NCBI RefSeq assembly: GCF_900129395.1
Contig: NZ_FQVP01000002.1
Location: forward strand, 434,001 to 498,000
Reading direction: 5' to 3'
Source of the DNA: Pseudosulfitobacter pseudonitzschiae
GTDB taxonomy: Bacteria; Pseudomonadota; Alphaproteobacteria; Rhodobacterales; Rhodobacteraceae
Length of the DNA stretch: 64,000 bases
The position numbers and the translations under genes are program-made. The notes under the pieces were generated by a model. It was not told the origin of the DNA and searched no databases. It worked only from the letters and a program-made list of their open reading frames with translations. How positions within the stretch are numbered: position 1 is the first letter of the stretch; each line of letters starts with the position of its first letter. This document shows, piece after piece, positions 29,980 through 38,314 of this stretch.

Positions 29980-30296
29980 TGTCGCCGCTGCGGATCGCCT
30001 ATCTTGCGCTGGCCATCTGGGGCGCGATGCACCCGATGTACTGGTTCCTCGCGTGGTTCCGCGAGAACGGCTACAGCCTTGGCCGGATGGTCGACGCGTG
30101 GCACGCCAACGCCGCCTCCAGCGGTCTGGTCTGGGACCTGACCATCGCCGCCATCGCCCTGACCGTCTGGATCTGCGCCGAGGTCCGCGTGCGCCGCAAC
30201 TGGATCGCCCTGCTGGCCATCCCCGCGACGTTCTGCATCGGGGTCAGCTGCGGGCTGCCGCTGTACCTGTTCCTGCGCACGCGCCCGGTGACCTGA
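29979..30296 (+). CDS. DUF2834 membrane protein
   Basis: 105 residues with three membrane helices: about 5-24 (IAYLALAIWGAMHPMYWFLAW), 48-66 and 76-98. The pattern matches DUF2834 proteins of unknown function. TGATG overlap with the lipoprotein gene places it in the argH operon. Confidence 0.8.
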   Translation: MSPLRIAYLALAIWGAMHPMYWFLAWFRENGYSLGRMVDAWHANAASSGLVWDLTIAAIALTVWICAEVRVRRNWIALLAIPATFCIGVSCGLPLYLFLRTRPVT

Positions 30297-30362
30297 GAGG
30301 GCGGCGGAACGCTCCAACCACCCACCAAAGCCCGGAGTCAAGGCACGCAGTGCCGCCGGGCA

Positions 30363-30389
30363 GCGCCCGACCGCCCCATGGGCGGGCGC
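30363..30389 (+). terminator. GC-rich hairpin after the argH operon
   Basis: Imperfect dyad GCGCCCG...CCGCCC / GGGCGG...GCGC around CATG, then TTTCTC on the plus strand. It probably ends argH-operon transcription. The remainder of the 290-base gap to lysA holds no gene that I can support. Confidence 0.5.
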
Positions 30390-30583
30390 TTTCTCACCGT
30401 CTTGCGCCAATTCACCCACACGCCAAAGATCAGAAATAAAGTGGTCGCCACTGACGTCCCGATGCCCACCCGCGGTCAGGCGCTGCCCTGTGTGGGAAGG
30501 TCCGACTGCCAAACCCCACATCTCTAGCGCACCGCACACAAACCACGATTGATCCCGCCCCCGCGCTGGATTAAGCGTCACCC

Positions 30584-31849
30584 ATGGATCACTTTCTGTA
30601 CAAAAATGGCGTCCTGCACGCCGAAGACGTCCCCGTGGCCGATATTGCCGCCGCCGTGGGCACGCCGTTCTACGTCTATTCCACCGCCACCCTGCTGCGC
30701 CACTTCCGCCTGTTCGACGAGGCACTCGATGGCATGGACCACCTGGTCTGCTACGCGATGAAGGCCGCCAGCAATCAGGCGATCCTGAAAACGCTGGGCG
30801 ATGCAGGGGCGGGCATGGACGTGGTCTCGGGCGGTGAATACCGCCGTGCCCGCGCCGCAGGCATCCCGGGCGACCGCATCGTGTTCAGCGGCGTCGGCAA
30901 GACAGCCGACGAAATCCGCACCGCGCTTGCGGGTGGCATCCGCCAGTTCAACGTCGAATCCGAACCGGAAATGGAAGTGCTCAGCGCCGTGGCCCTCAGC
31001 ATGGGCAAGGTCGCCCCCATCACCATCCGCGTGAACCCGGATGTCGACGCGAAAACCCACGCCAAGATCGCCACCGGCAAATCCGAGAACAAATTCGGCA
31101 TCCCCATCGCCCGCGCCCGCGCCGTCTATGCCCACGCCGCCAGCCTCGCGGGGCTTGAGGTGATCGGCATCGACGTGCACATCGGCAGCCAGCTCACCGA
31201 TCTTGCCCCCTTCGAGGCCGCCTATCAAAAGGTCGCGGACCTGACCGAACAGCTGCGCGCCGACGGCCACAACATCCGCCGTCTGGATCTGGGCGGCGGC
31301 CTGGGCATCCCCTACGAGCGCACCAACGCCGCACCACCGCTGCCCACCGACTACGGCGCCATGGTCAAACGCACGCTGGGCCACCTGAATTGCGAGATCG
31401 AGATCGAACCGGGCCGGCTGATCGCGGGCAACGCGGGCCTGATGGTCAGCAAGGTGATCTACGTGAAATCCGGCGAAGGCCGCGATTTCCTGATCCTCGA
31501 CGGCGCGATGAACGACCTGATCCGCCCCGCGATGTACGACGCCTATCACGACATCATCCCGGTGATCGAACCCGCACCGGGCACCGAACAGCAACCCTAT
31601 GACATCGTAGGCCCCGTCTGCGAATCCGGCGACACCTTTGCCAAGCAGCGGATGATGCCGCCGCTGGCCGCAGACGACCTTGTGGCCTTCCGCAGCGCCG
31701 GTGCTTATGGCGCGGTTATGAGCAGCGAGTACAATTCGCGCCCCCTGATCCCCGAAGTTCTGGTGAAAGGTGATCAATTCGCGGTTATTCGCCGACGTCC
31801 AAGCTATGAAGAAATGATAAATCGCGATACCATCCCAGAATGGGTGTGA
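30584..31849 (+). CDS. lysA: Diaminopimelate decarboxylase
   Basis: 421 residues, normal length. PLP-binding Lys60 in VCYAMKAASNQAIL, then NVESEPEMEVL, HIGSQLTDL (about 197-205), the Gly-rich LDLGGGLGIPY, EPGRLIAGNAG, and the dimer-interface GPVCESGDTFA. It decarboxylates meso-diaminopimelate to lysine, the last step of lysine synthesis. The start ATG follows a weak ribosome site. The argH-lysA neighbourhood is a common Rhodobacterales arrangement. Confidence 0.95.
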   Translation: MDHFLYKNGVLHAEDVPVADIAAAVGTPFYVYSTATLLRHFRLFDEALDGMDHLVCYAMKAASNQAILKTLGDAGAGMDVVSGGEYRRARAAGIPGDRIVFSGVGKTADEIRTALAGGIRQFNVESEPEMEVLSAVALSMGKVAPITIRVNPDVDAKTHAKIATGKSENKFGIPIARARAVYAHAASLAGLEVIGIDVHIGSQLTDLAPFEAAYQKVADLTEQLRADGHNIRRLDLGGGLGIPYERTNAAPPLPTDYGAMVKRTLGHLNCEIEIEPGRLIAGNAGLMVSKVIYVKSGEGRDFLILDGAMNDLIRPAMYDAYHDIIPVIEPAPGTEQQPYDIVGPVCESGDTFAKQRMMPPLAADDLVAFRSAGAYGAVMSSEYNSRPLIPEVLVKGDQFAVIRRRPSYEEMINRDTIPEWV

Positions 31850-31871
31850 CCTGACCGCGTGACGCCCTATG

Positions 31872-31887
31872 TCATACCCCAGTATGA
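31872..31887. promoter_or_regulatory. Small dyad upstream of the DUF4175 gene
   Basis: TCATAC, CCCA, GTATGA: perfect 6-bp dyad between lysA and the DUF4175 gene. It may be an operator or a weak hairpin. Confidence 0.25.
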
Positions 31888-31901
31888 GGTAACGTCGACA
31901 C

Positions 31902-34490
31902 ATGGCCAATTCATCCCGACCTGACACCCCTGCGGGCTTGCGCGCCTTGCGCTGGCCCTTGCGGCTGACATGGGCGGGGATGCTGGCCGAGAACCTGTCG
32001 CGGGCGCTGTGGCCCTTGCTGGCGGTGGTCTTTGCCGTGCTGGCGATGCTGATGCTGGGCCTGCAAGACATCGTGATGATCGAGGTCGTCTGGAGCGTGG
32101 CCGTCGTCAGCACCCTCGCGGGCCTTGGCGCACTGGTCTACGCCTTCCGACAGTTCCGCCTGCCGACCCGCGCGCAGGCACTGGCGCGGCTGGATGCCAG
32201 CCTGCCGGGGCGTCCCATTCAGGCGCTGATGGACGATCAGGCCATCGGACAGGGCGATGCTGCCTCGGCGGCGGTCTGGGCCGCGCACCAGAAACGCATG
32301 GCCGCGCGCGCGGCGCAGGCCCGCGCCGTGCCGGGCGATTTGCGCGTGGCCCGCTTTGATCCCTTTGCATTGCGCTACGTGGCCCTGCTGGCCTTTGTCA
32401 TGGCGCTGCTCTTCGGGTCGATCTGGCGCGTCGGCTCGGTCACCGAGATGACACCCGGCGGCGGCGGACTGGCCACCGGCCCCGTGTGGGAAGGCTGGGC
32501 CGAAAGCCCGCGTTACACCGGATTGCCCACGATCTACCTCAACGACATCCCCGAGGGACCGCTGAAACTGCCCGTCGGCAGCCTGATCACCATGCGTCTC
32601 TACGGCGAGGTCGGGGCGCTGACCGTCTCGGAAACCGTCTCGGGCCGCAAGGGCGACGTCCCGCCCGCATCCGGCGCGGCCCATGACTTTACCGTCGCGC
32701 AAAACGGCAGGATCTCGGTGGGCGGCCCCGGCGGGCGCACATGGCAGGTGGCCGTGGTGCCGGACGACGCCCCCCAGGTGCAGATCCTGGACGATCCCAC
32801 CAGTGCCGCGCTGGGCGAGATGACGTTGCCCTTTGCCGCCAGCGACGACTATGGCGTCGAGGCAGGCGAGGTGCGCATCGCGCTGGACCTGCCCCGCGTC
32901 GACCGGATCTATGGGCTGACCCCTGCGCCCGAGGACCGCCCCGAAATCATCGTGCCGCTGCCCATGCCCATCGCCGGCGACCGCGCCGCGTTCGAGGAAA
33001 ACTTCGTCGAGGATTTCTCGGAACACCCCTGGGCCAACCTGCCGGTGACCATCACCCTCAGCGTGCTGGACGCCGCCGAACAGCAAAGCCAGTCGGACCC
33101 GCGCGAAATCACCTTGCCCGGCCGCCGCTTCTTTGACCCGCTGGCCGCCGCCATCATCGAAATGCGCCGCGACCTGCTGTGGAACCGCACCAACGCCGAA
33201 CGCAGCGCGCAAATCCTGCGCGCCGTCAGCTACCAGCCCCAGGAGGTCTTCCGCAAGGAAACCCAGTACCTGCAACTGCGCCACGCCATCCGCAAGATGG
33301 AAACACTGGCCCACTACGGCATCAACGACGAACAGCAACAGGCGCTGGCCGACGACCTGTGGGACCTGGCGATCGACCTGGAAGAGGGCGACCTCGCCGA
33401 CGCGCTGGACCGGATGCGTCAGGCACAGGAACGGCTGGAACAGGCCATGCGCGAAGGCGCCTCCGAAGCCGAGATTGCCGAGCTGATGAACGAACTGCGC
33501 CGCGCCACCGAGGATTACCTGAAACAACTGGGCCAGCAGGCACAGCGCGAGGCCGAACAGAACGGCGGCCAGCAGCCCGACCAGCAGGACGGCATGCAGA
33601 TGACGCAGGACGACCTGCAAAAGATGATGGACCGCATCCAGGAGCTGATGGAACAGGGCCGCATGGCCGAGGCCGAAGAGGCGCTGAAAGAGCTTCAGGA
33701 AATGATGGAGAACATGCGCGTCACCCAAGGGCAGGGCCAAAACGGCCAAAGCCCCGGCGAACAGGCGATGGAAGGTCTCTCCGAAACCCTGCGCGATCAA
33801 CAGGGCCTGAGTGACGAGGCATTCCGCGACCTGCAGGAACAGTTCAACCCCAATGCCCAGGCCGGCGAAAGCCAGGGCAACCAGGGCCGCAACGGCGGTC
33901 AGGGCCGGGGCCAGGAGCACAGCCAGGGCCAGGGCGGCGAAGGTGAAGGCAGCGAAGGCGCGCAGAACGGCGACCAGCAGGGCGACCAGCAGGGCGGCGG
34001 CTCACTCGCCGACCGCCAGCAGGCCCTGCGCGATGAGCTCAGCCGCCAGCAGGGCAACATGCCCGGCGCCGGCACCCCCGAAGGCGACGCCGCCCGCGAG
34101 GCGCTGGACCGCGCCGGCCGCGCCATGGAACGCGCCGAAGAGGCGCTGCGCGACGGTGACAACGCCGGCGCCATCGACAATCAGGCCCAGGCCATGGAGG
34201 CCCTGCGCGAAGGCATGCGCGCCCTGGGCGAGGCGATGGCGCAGGAAGAACGCGAACGCCAGCCGGGGCAGGGCACAGCCCAGGGCGACCAACGCGCCGA
34301 AGCCCGCGATCCCTTGGGCCGCACCCCGGGCGCCAACGGCGGCACCGGCACCGACGAGGGCCTGCTGCAAGGCGAAGACGTCTACCGCCGCGCCCGCGAA
34401 CTGCTCGACGAAATCCGCCGCCGCTCGGCGCAAGGAGAACGCCCGCAGGTCGAACTGGATTACTTGGAGCGCCTGCTGGACCGGTTCTGA
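31902..34490 (+). CDS. DUF4175 (TIGR02302-type) membrane protein
   Basis: 862 residues. Two N-terminal membrane helices (about 35-53 and 60-80), a third near 155-170, then a periplasmic beta-rich domain (PRYTGLPTIYLNDIPEGPLKLPVGSLITM) and a long C-terminal coiled-coil tail rich in Gln, Gly, Glu and Asp (about 530-800), ending ELDYLERLLDRF. The low-complexity part has many QGQ/GDQQG stretches but no fixed-length tandem unit. The family is typical of Alphaproteobacteria, found near lysA, and of unknown function; a role in the cell envelope is inferred from topology. Confidence 0.85.
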   Translation: MANSSRPDTPAGLRALRWPLRLTWAGMLAENLSRALWPLLAVVFAVLAMLMLGLQDIVMIEVVWSVAVVSTLAGLGALVYAFRQFRLPTRAQALARLDASLPGRPIQALMDDQAIGQGDAASAAVWAAHQKRMAARAAQARAVPGDLRVARFDPFALRYVALLAFVMALLFGSIWRVGSVTEMTPGGGGLATGPVWEGWAESPRYTGLPTIYLNDIPEGPLKLPVGSLITMRLYGEVGALTVSETVSGRKGDVPPASGAAHDFTVAQNGRISVGGPGGRTWQVAVVPDDAPQVQILDDPTSAALGEMTLPFAASDDYGVEAGEVRIALDLPRVDRIYGLTPAPEDRPEIIVPLPMPIAGDRAAFEENFVEDFSEHPWANLPVTITLSVLDAAEQQSQSDPREITLPGRRFFDPLAAAIIEMRRDLLWNRTNAERSAQILRAVSYQPQEVFRKETQYLQLRHAIRKMETLAHYGINDEQQQALADDLWDLAIDLEEGDLADALDRMRQAQERLEQAMREGASEAEIAELMNELRRATEDYLKQLGQQAQREAEQNGGQQPDQQDGMQMTQDDLQKMMDRIQELMEQGRMAEAEEALKELQEMMENMRVTQGQGQNGQSPGEQAMEGLSETLRDQQGLSDEAFRDLQEQFNPNAQAGESQGNQGRNGGQGRGQEHSQGQGGEGEGSEGAQNGDQQGDQQGGGSLADRQQALRDELSRQQGNMPGAGTPEGDAAREALDRAGRAMERAEEALRDGDNAGAIDNQAQAMEALREGMRALGEAMAQEERERQPGQGTAQGDQRAEARDPLGRTPGANGGTGTDEGLLQGEDVYRRARELLDEIRRRSAQGERPQVELDYLERLLDRF

Positions 34491-34522
34491 CGGGGGGACA
34501 CCTCAACCGTCCGCACCGAACC

Positions 34523-34556
34523 ACCAATCCGCGCATCACCGGGCCGAGGTGCGGCC
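34523..34556 (+). repeat. Truncated 5' fragment of the dispersed repeat
   Basis: ACCAATCCGCGCATCACCGG and following GCCGAGGTGCGGC repeat the first 34 or so bases of copy B, which begins 53 bases further on. It looks like a partial tandem duplication of the element's left end. Confidence 0.6.
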
Positions 34557-34575
34557 CGCCCTGTCCGACTGAACA

Positions 34576-34756
34576 ACCAAGCCGCGCACCGCCGGGCCGA
34601 GGTGCGGCGCTCCAACCTCAGTGCCTGCCACTTTATAGCAGCCAAACACCTCCCACCGACCTGTTCCGCGCAACAGCAGCCAAATCGCCGTGCCGTGGGG
34701 CGGCCCGGCGATGCGCGGCGGCCTGCGGCCTTGTCCCGCGCGGGGGGAAGGCGGAG
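34576..34756 (+). repeat. Dispersed intergenic repeat, copy B
   Basis: Closest to the uninterrupted form of the family; the other copies are at 15461-15662 and 41386-41560. It ends with a GC-rich dyad region GCGCGGCGGCCTGCGGCC...CCGCGCG. It lies between the DUF4175 gene and the retron, at the border where base composition drops. Confidence 0.8.
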
Positions 34757-34820
34757 AGGGTTGTTCGTGGCGTTCTGCATAGAGGATCGGTTGGTGGAAG
34801 TTCTGCCGGGTGGTCTTGCC

Positions 34821-35753
34821 CTATTTGCTTTGATACGTGTCGTGGATTCTCAAGCGCGCCTCATTATCCAAAATTGCGCGATACTGTGTGTAGGTATCAT
34901 CTCGTCCATAGACGCATTTATACCATTCGATGATGCCACGCAGCTTCTCTCGGTTTTCGTGCGCCCAATGAATGTTCCTTGATGCCTTGAAAAACATCGA
35001 CCTATAGATACGACGCTGGCTTCCCGGAATCTTTGGCTTCTCGCCATGCGTCAGGAGACCCAAAGTCGTTCGAGGCAAGCCTTTGGGGTGGTATTTGGTT
35101 TTTTTATTGTTTGCAGTAAAGCCACCATCCTCGATTACCTTTGAGAGGTAGGCGGTCAGCTTAGGATGATTGAAATTCTTCTCTTTATGGAAAAATATGT
35201 CGTCACTATACCTTAGGTATTTCACCTCCCAAGTGGCCGCCAGTCTTTTCAAGCGAAAATCAATACCTCGCATTATCAAATTTGACAATGCTGGACTTGT
35301 TGGAGCACCTTGAGCCAAGCGATCCGCGAACGTGGTTAGTCGAGCAAGGATAAAGGACGCCGAATCTGAGAAATCAAGAGCTTTAAAGAGCCCCAAAACC
35401 CTCACGAAGGTGATAGATGGAAAAAAATCTTCAATATCCATCTTTAACACAGCTCGACCGGGGCAAAATTCTCTGGCTGCCGTTAGAATTGATCGAGCAG
35501 GCACGTACGAGTGAACACACTCGTCAACCGGGAATTCGGACAGAATCTTCTTGTTGATAGCCCGCTGGACGCCTTTTAATTCTGAAATGGGAATGTCTAG
35601 CTTCCGAAGTTTCGTCGGATCGGAGTTTTTCGGAATTTCAATCGAGACGTAGCACCTGTCCGGGTCTTCGACCAAGTAGAAAATGTGCTGCGGAGCAAAT
35701 CCCAAGTAGTCAGCGATAGACGCTAAGTCTTGGCAATCGTCCGCAGCACCCAT
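34821..35753 (-). CDS. Retron-type reverse transcriptase
   Basis: 310 residues from ATG at 35753; the frame is open to 35867 but that part encodes the predicted msr-msd RNA and is rejected. RT motifs in order: VLKMDIEDFFPSITF (Asp106 of domain 3), LAQGAPTSPALSNLIM (148-161, the QGxxxSP motif), LRYSDDIFF (Tyr-Ser-Asp-Asp at 182-185), then GGFTANNKKTKYHPKGLPRTTLGLL and GEKPKIPGSQRRIYR, the position of the retron VTG (Y) element, here Thr-Leu-Gly. I see no clear NAxxH (X) motif. Size matches retron RTs (about 320). It would reverse-transcribe the msd part of the adjacent RNA from a branching guanosine to make msDNA that keeps the effector inactive until phage attack. AT-richer than the host. Confidence 0.9.
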   Translation of the reverse strand: MGAADDCQDLASIADYLGFAPQHIFYLVEDPDRCYVSIEIPKNSDPTKLRKLDIPISELKGVQRAINKKILSEFPVDECVHSYVPARSILTAAREFCPGRAVLKMDIEDFFPSITFVRVLGLFKALDFSDSASFILARLTTFADRLAQGAPTSPALSNLIMRGIDFRLKRLAATWEVKYLRYSDDIFFHKEKNFNHPKLTAYLSKVIEDGGFTANNKKTKYHPKGLPRTTLGLLTHGEKPKIPGSQRRIYRSMFFKASRNIHWAHENREKLRGIIEWYKCVYGRDDTYTQYRAILDNEARLRIHDTYQSK

Positions 35754-35900
35754 TCCTACTTCTTCTCTCTCTCGATGCCATGCAATAAAGCGCATGCGAG
35801 GAAATCCTCGGATCGGTTTATTGCATGGCAGGCTTCTGCGTACTTCGCGTGCCCGCAACGATAACATTGCGTCTCCCCCTAGGGGGAATTGCTAGGAATG
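35751..35900 (-). ncRNA. Predicted retron msr-msd RNA
   Basis: Minus strand, between the effector stop (35930) and the RT. a1 CATTCCTA (35900-35893) pairs with a2 TAGGAATG (35758-35751); the candidate branching G (35892) follows a1 in the context CCTAGC. The msr part holds hairpins CCCC-CTAG-GGGG (within 35887-35874) and CGCAATG-TTAT-CGTTGCG (35871-35854). The msd part is a long stem: 14-bp perfect TTTATTGCATGGCA/TGCCATGCAATAAA (35830-35817 with 35789-35776; written here as plus-strand arms), an internal loop, and a 6-bp CGAGGA/TCCTCG tip. The a2 arm overlaps the RT start codon. Predicted by eye. Confidence 0.72.
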
Positions 35901-35929
35901 CGACAACTCTAACTGAGCTGAGGATAACG

Positions 35930-36772
35930 TCAAGCCGCTGCTAACCTCTTGGATCGAGTTTTGCTAATCGCTGTGGAGCTAAACGGTTCCAATAGATCAT
36001 CCGCGAAACCATTCACTGAGCGGTAGCGTCCAGAGCCAACCTTTTCGATCTTCCCAGCTTTGTAGAGTCCGTGGAGGGCGGAGTTCAATTGATCGGGGTG
36101 AAGTCCAGAAGATAGCAGTAGCTCAGCGTAGCTTGGTCTTTCACCGGCCAAAACTGAAATTAAGGTTGTCGCCATCTGATATTGGTTTCGGATCGGTTTG
36201 ATATAGGTTGAATAATTCGTCATTGTTGGATGATAGCGAAACATCGTGTTTTTCAGGTAGTCAAAACGGTGCAAATACTGAGCATATTTAAAAAACGTAA
36301 GCGGGTATCTGACGCGATCTAACATCTCGTCTTCATTGTCTGCATCAAAGTAAATCACACTGTTAGGGTTGAGCCGGGTGAGCAAGCTCAGCGGTCCTCT
36401 CGAAATATAACTCTCTGCGCGGTAGAAGCGCCCAGACAGTAAGACAATAAGCCGCTCTCTGATTCCACGGAGCTGTGTGAATGTCCCGAGTTCAGCAATG
36501 GAGCCGGGAGATTCTAGAATTAGAAGTGTGAAGTCAACGTCGTGTGCGAACCGGACTTCGAGTGTTTGCAGATCAGTTGACTGCTTTTTGTAATTTCTTT
36601 GATTCTCAATTTCTTCACCGTAAAGGGCTTTGACATTTGGTATTTTCTGAAGTGCATCACGCGCCATATCTCGAACTGCTATCCCATCGGACGAATACCC
36701 CGGGCCACAAACAAACACGCGAGACGAAACATTCTGCGCCGCTGTTTTGAGAAGTGTTGGCTGAATTATCAA
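35930..36772 (-). CDS. Retron effector: nucleoside deoxyribosyltransferase-like with winged helix
   Basis: 280 residues. TTG at 36772 is the first possible start after an in-frame stop, with GGAAAG upstream. The N-terminal half has the deoxyribosyltransferase-like fold signature: RVFVCGPGYSSDG (18-30) and DVDFTLLILESPGSIAELGTF (78-98) with E87 and E94 as likely active-site residues. The C-terminal 205-257 region (RPSYAELLLSSGLHPDQLNSALHGLYKAGKIEKVGSGRYRSV) is a winged helix. This two-part architecture is that of the retron Eco1/St85-family effector, which degrades nucleotide cofactors or nucleosides on activation, blocking phage. It lies upstream of the predicted ncRNA and the RT in one transcript. 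Confidence 0.87.
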   Translation of the reverse strand: MIIQPTLLKTAAQNVSSRVFVCGPGYSSDGIAVRDMARDALQKIPNVKALYGEEIENQRNYKKQSTDLQTLEVRFAHDVDFTLLILESPGSIAELGTFTQLRGIRERLIVLLSGRFYRAESYISRGPLSLLTRLNPNSVIYFDADNEDEMLDRVRYPLTFFKYAQYLHRFDYLKNTMFRYHPTMTNYSTYIKPIRNQYQMATTLISVLAGERPSYAELLLSSGLHPDQLNSALHGLYKAGKIEKVGSGRYRSVNGFADDLLEPFSSTAISKTRSKRLAAA

Positions 36773-37360
36773 AGCGCTTTCCGATCAGTTCGCATGAAGA
36801 GAATAGTGGAAATTTTAGAGATGGCTATCGCAATGTTCCGCGACGAGAGGGCATGTCCGAGACGCTTCTTACCTTTCCCCGAGTTTTGCTTTGACGGCAG
36901 TTAGGGACTGAGAGCTTCTGCTAGACGTAATTGATGGCTCTTGGCCGATCATGCCTTGCGCACGTGTCGCTGTCCACGAGTTTTCACAGGTCGCTCCCCA
37001 CGCATTCCTGACGTTCGATCACAGCACATCATTTCGACACCCAGCGTGGGAAAGCGCTCATACAAGGGGGGCAGCAATAAACCTCTGCGGATCGACACCG
37101 CGAGCCAACAGAATTTCCACCCACCCTCAAAAAATTCACTGAATTTTTTCGGCGCAAATTGCCGCACCCGCACGGCCCCCTGACATTTCGTACGCATCTG
37201 CCCCGAATATGTACAACACCGCCAAAACGAACCCAAGACGCGCCTTTCGGGCAGGCGCATCTTGTACAGGATCGGTTGGATTATGTACGCACGCCACCCC
37301 GACAGCCCCGCGCGGGCCGTCCGGTTAACACAGCGCACGCCCGGTTAACCTTGGCTGACC
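36773..37360. other. Intergenic region upstream of the retron
   Basis: About 590 bases with short frames on both strands but no recognisable product or good start. The retron promoter should lie at its left end. A 21-bp AT-rich palindrome (37128-37148) is listed separately. The right part towards 37360 regains host-like GC content. Confidence 0.5.
37128..37148. terminator. 21-bp AT-rich palindrome
   Basis: AAAAAATTCA, C, TGAATTTTTT: perfect 10-bp arms about one base. It is downstream of the minus-strand zinc-ribbon gene and upstream of the retron. It may be a weak bidirectional terminator or an operator. Confidence 0.4.
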
Positions 37361-38152
37361 CTAGGCGCCCGCCGTCGTGTCCAGCCACATCAACAGGCTG
37401 GTCACATGACTGTCCAGCCAGACCCGCGCCTGGTCCACCGTGCCGACATATCCGGTCATCACAGGCTCCAGCGCAGGCACTGCGGCCACGATCTGGGGGC
37501 TGTAGACATAGATCAGCGTCAACACTGCAACTATCAGTAAAGACGTGAAAAATCCGCGCCGGAACCCGCGTTTCCTGCGCTCGCGCACAGGGGCATCGGG
37601 GGCCGGGTCGCCCTTGGCAATCTGGCGGTCTCCGGTGGACCGCAGGGTCGAATTGATCTCTTCGATGTCCGGCAGCAGGTCCCGTCGCGACCCCGCAGCC
37701 GCCGCCGTCGCAGCCGCATCGGACAAGGCGGGTTCCTGCCCCCGCATCCGCGCCATCCGCTCCCGCGCCTCCTGCGCCCGCCGCGCCGCTTCCTCGCTTT
37801 GGCCTTCGTCATCGCTGACGTCCAGACCCAGATCGGGTTGGGTTTCCAGCCCTTCGCTTTCGCGCACCCGCGCCTCGGCTTCGGCCTCGGCGCGCAGGAT
37901 GTCCGATACGGCAGGGTCCAGCCTCCGGCGTTTCGGCTCGGGGGCCGGGACGCGTTCTTCTCCTTCGACCGGCAGATCCGGTTCGGGCGCCAGGGGGGCG
38001 GTGTCTTCGTCCTGTTCGGGGGGCATGTGGTCGGGATGATGCTGGAACCACGTCTGACCGCAGTCAGAGCATTGGACGTCACGCCCCTCGGACGGGATCA
38101 CCTCGTCCGGCACCTCGTATTGCGCATCGCAATTTGGACATACTAGCCGCAT
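37361..38152 (-). CDS. Zinc-ribbon membrane protein (MJ0042-type)
   Basis: 263 residues from ATG at 38152 (four residues shorter than the longest frame, matching the usual family start MRLVCPNC). An N-terminal zinc ribbon CPNC...CSDC (about 4-32), a long acidic/Glu-Ala-Arg-rich linker, then one membrane helix (GFFTSLLIVAVLTLIYVYS, about 200-218) and a short C-terminal domain. The family is conserved beside ftsE in Alphaproteobacteria; the function is unknown. Divergent from ftsE. Confidence 0.8.
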   Translation of the reverse strand: MRLVCPNCDAQYEVPDEVIPSEGRDVQCSDCGQTWFQHHPDHMPPEQDEDTAPLAPEPDLPVEGEERVPAPEPKRRRLDPAVSDILRAEAEAEARVRESEGLETQPDLGLDVSDDEGQSEEAARRAQEARERMARMRGQEPALSDAAATAAAAGSRRDLLPDIEEINSTLRSTGDRQIAKGDPAPDAPVRERRKRGFRRGFFTSLLIVAVLTLIYVYSPQIVAAVPALEPVMTGYVGTVDQARVWLDSHVTSLLMWLDTTAGA

Positions 38153-38314
38153 GGCGTGTCGCACCGCATAAATTCACCCGTTCCTTGCCCTGATCCTCAG
38201 GATATGGTGTTGCGACTGCGCAGAAAAGTGCAATCTGCCCTCAACCCCCGTTGCAAGGCGCATTGAAACCGCACCGATGCTAAGGCACAACAGGTGCATC
38301 AAGCGGGGTGAGAC

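Noticed and set aside
33500-34400. Gln/Gly-rich coding stretch of the DUF4175 gene as a tandem repeat or CRISPR-like array
   Set aside because: Low-complexity protein sequence with no constant unit length or spacer pattern.
35776-35830. The 14-bp inverted repeat as ends of a small insertion element
   Set aside because: Only 27 bases are enclosed, there is no target duplication, and it fits an msd stem beside a retron RT.
35754-35867. Longer RT start within the predicted msr-msd RNA
   Set aside because: The extra 38 residues encode the dyads of the ncRNA and match no RT; normal RT length is reached from 35753.
36599-37183. Short plus-strand frames around and before the retron effector
   Set aside because: No ribosome sites or known domains; the first overlaps the effector gene antisense.
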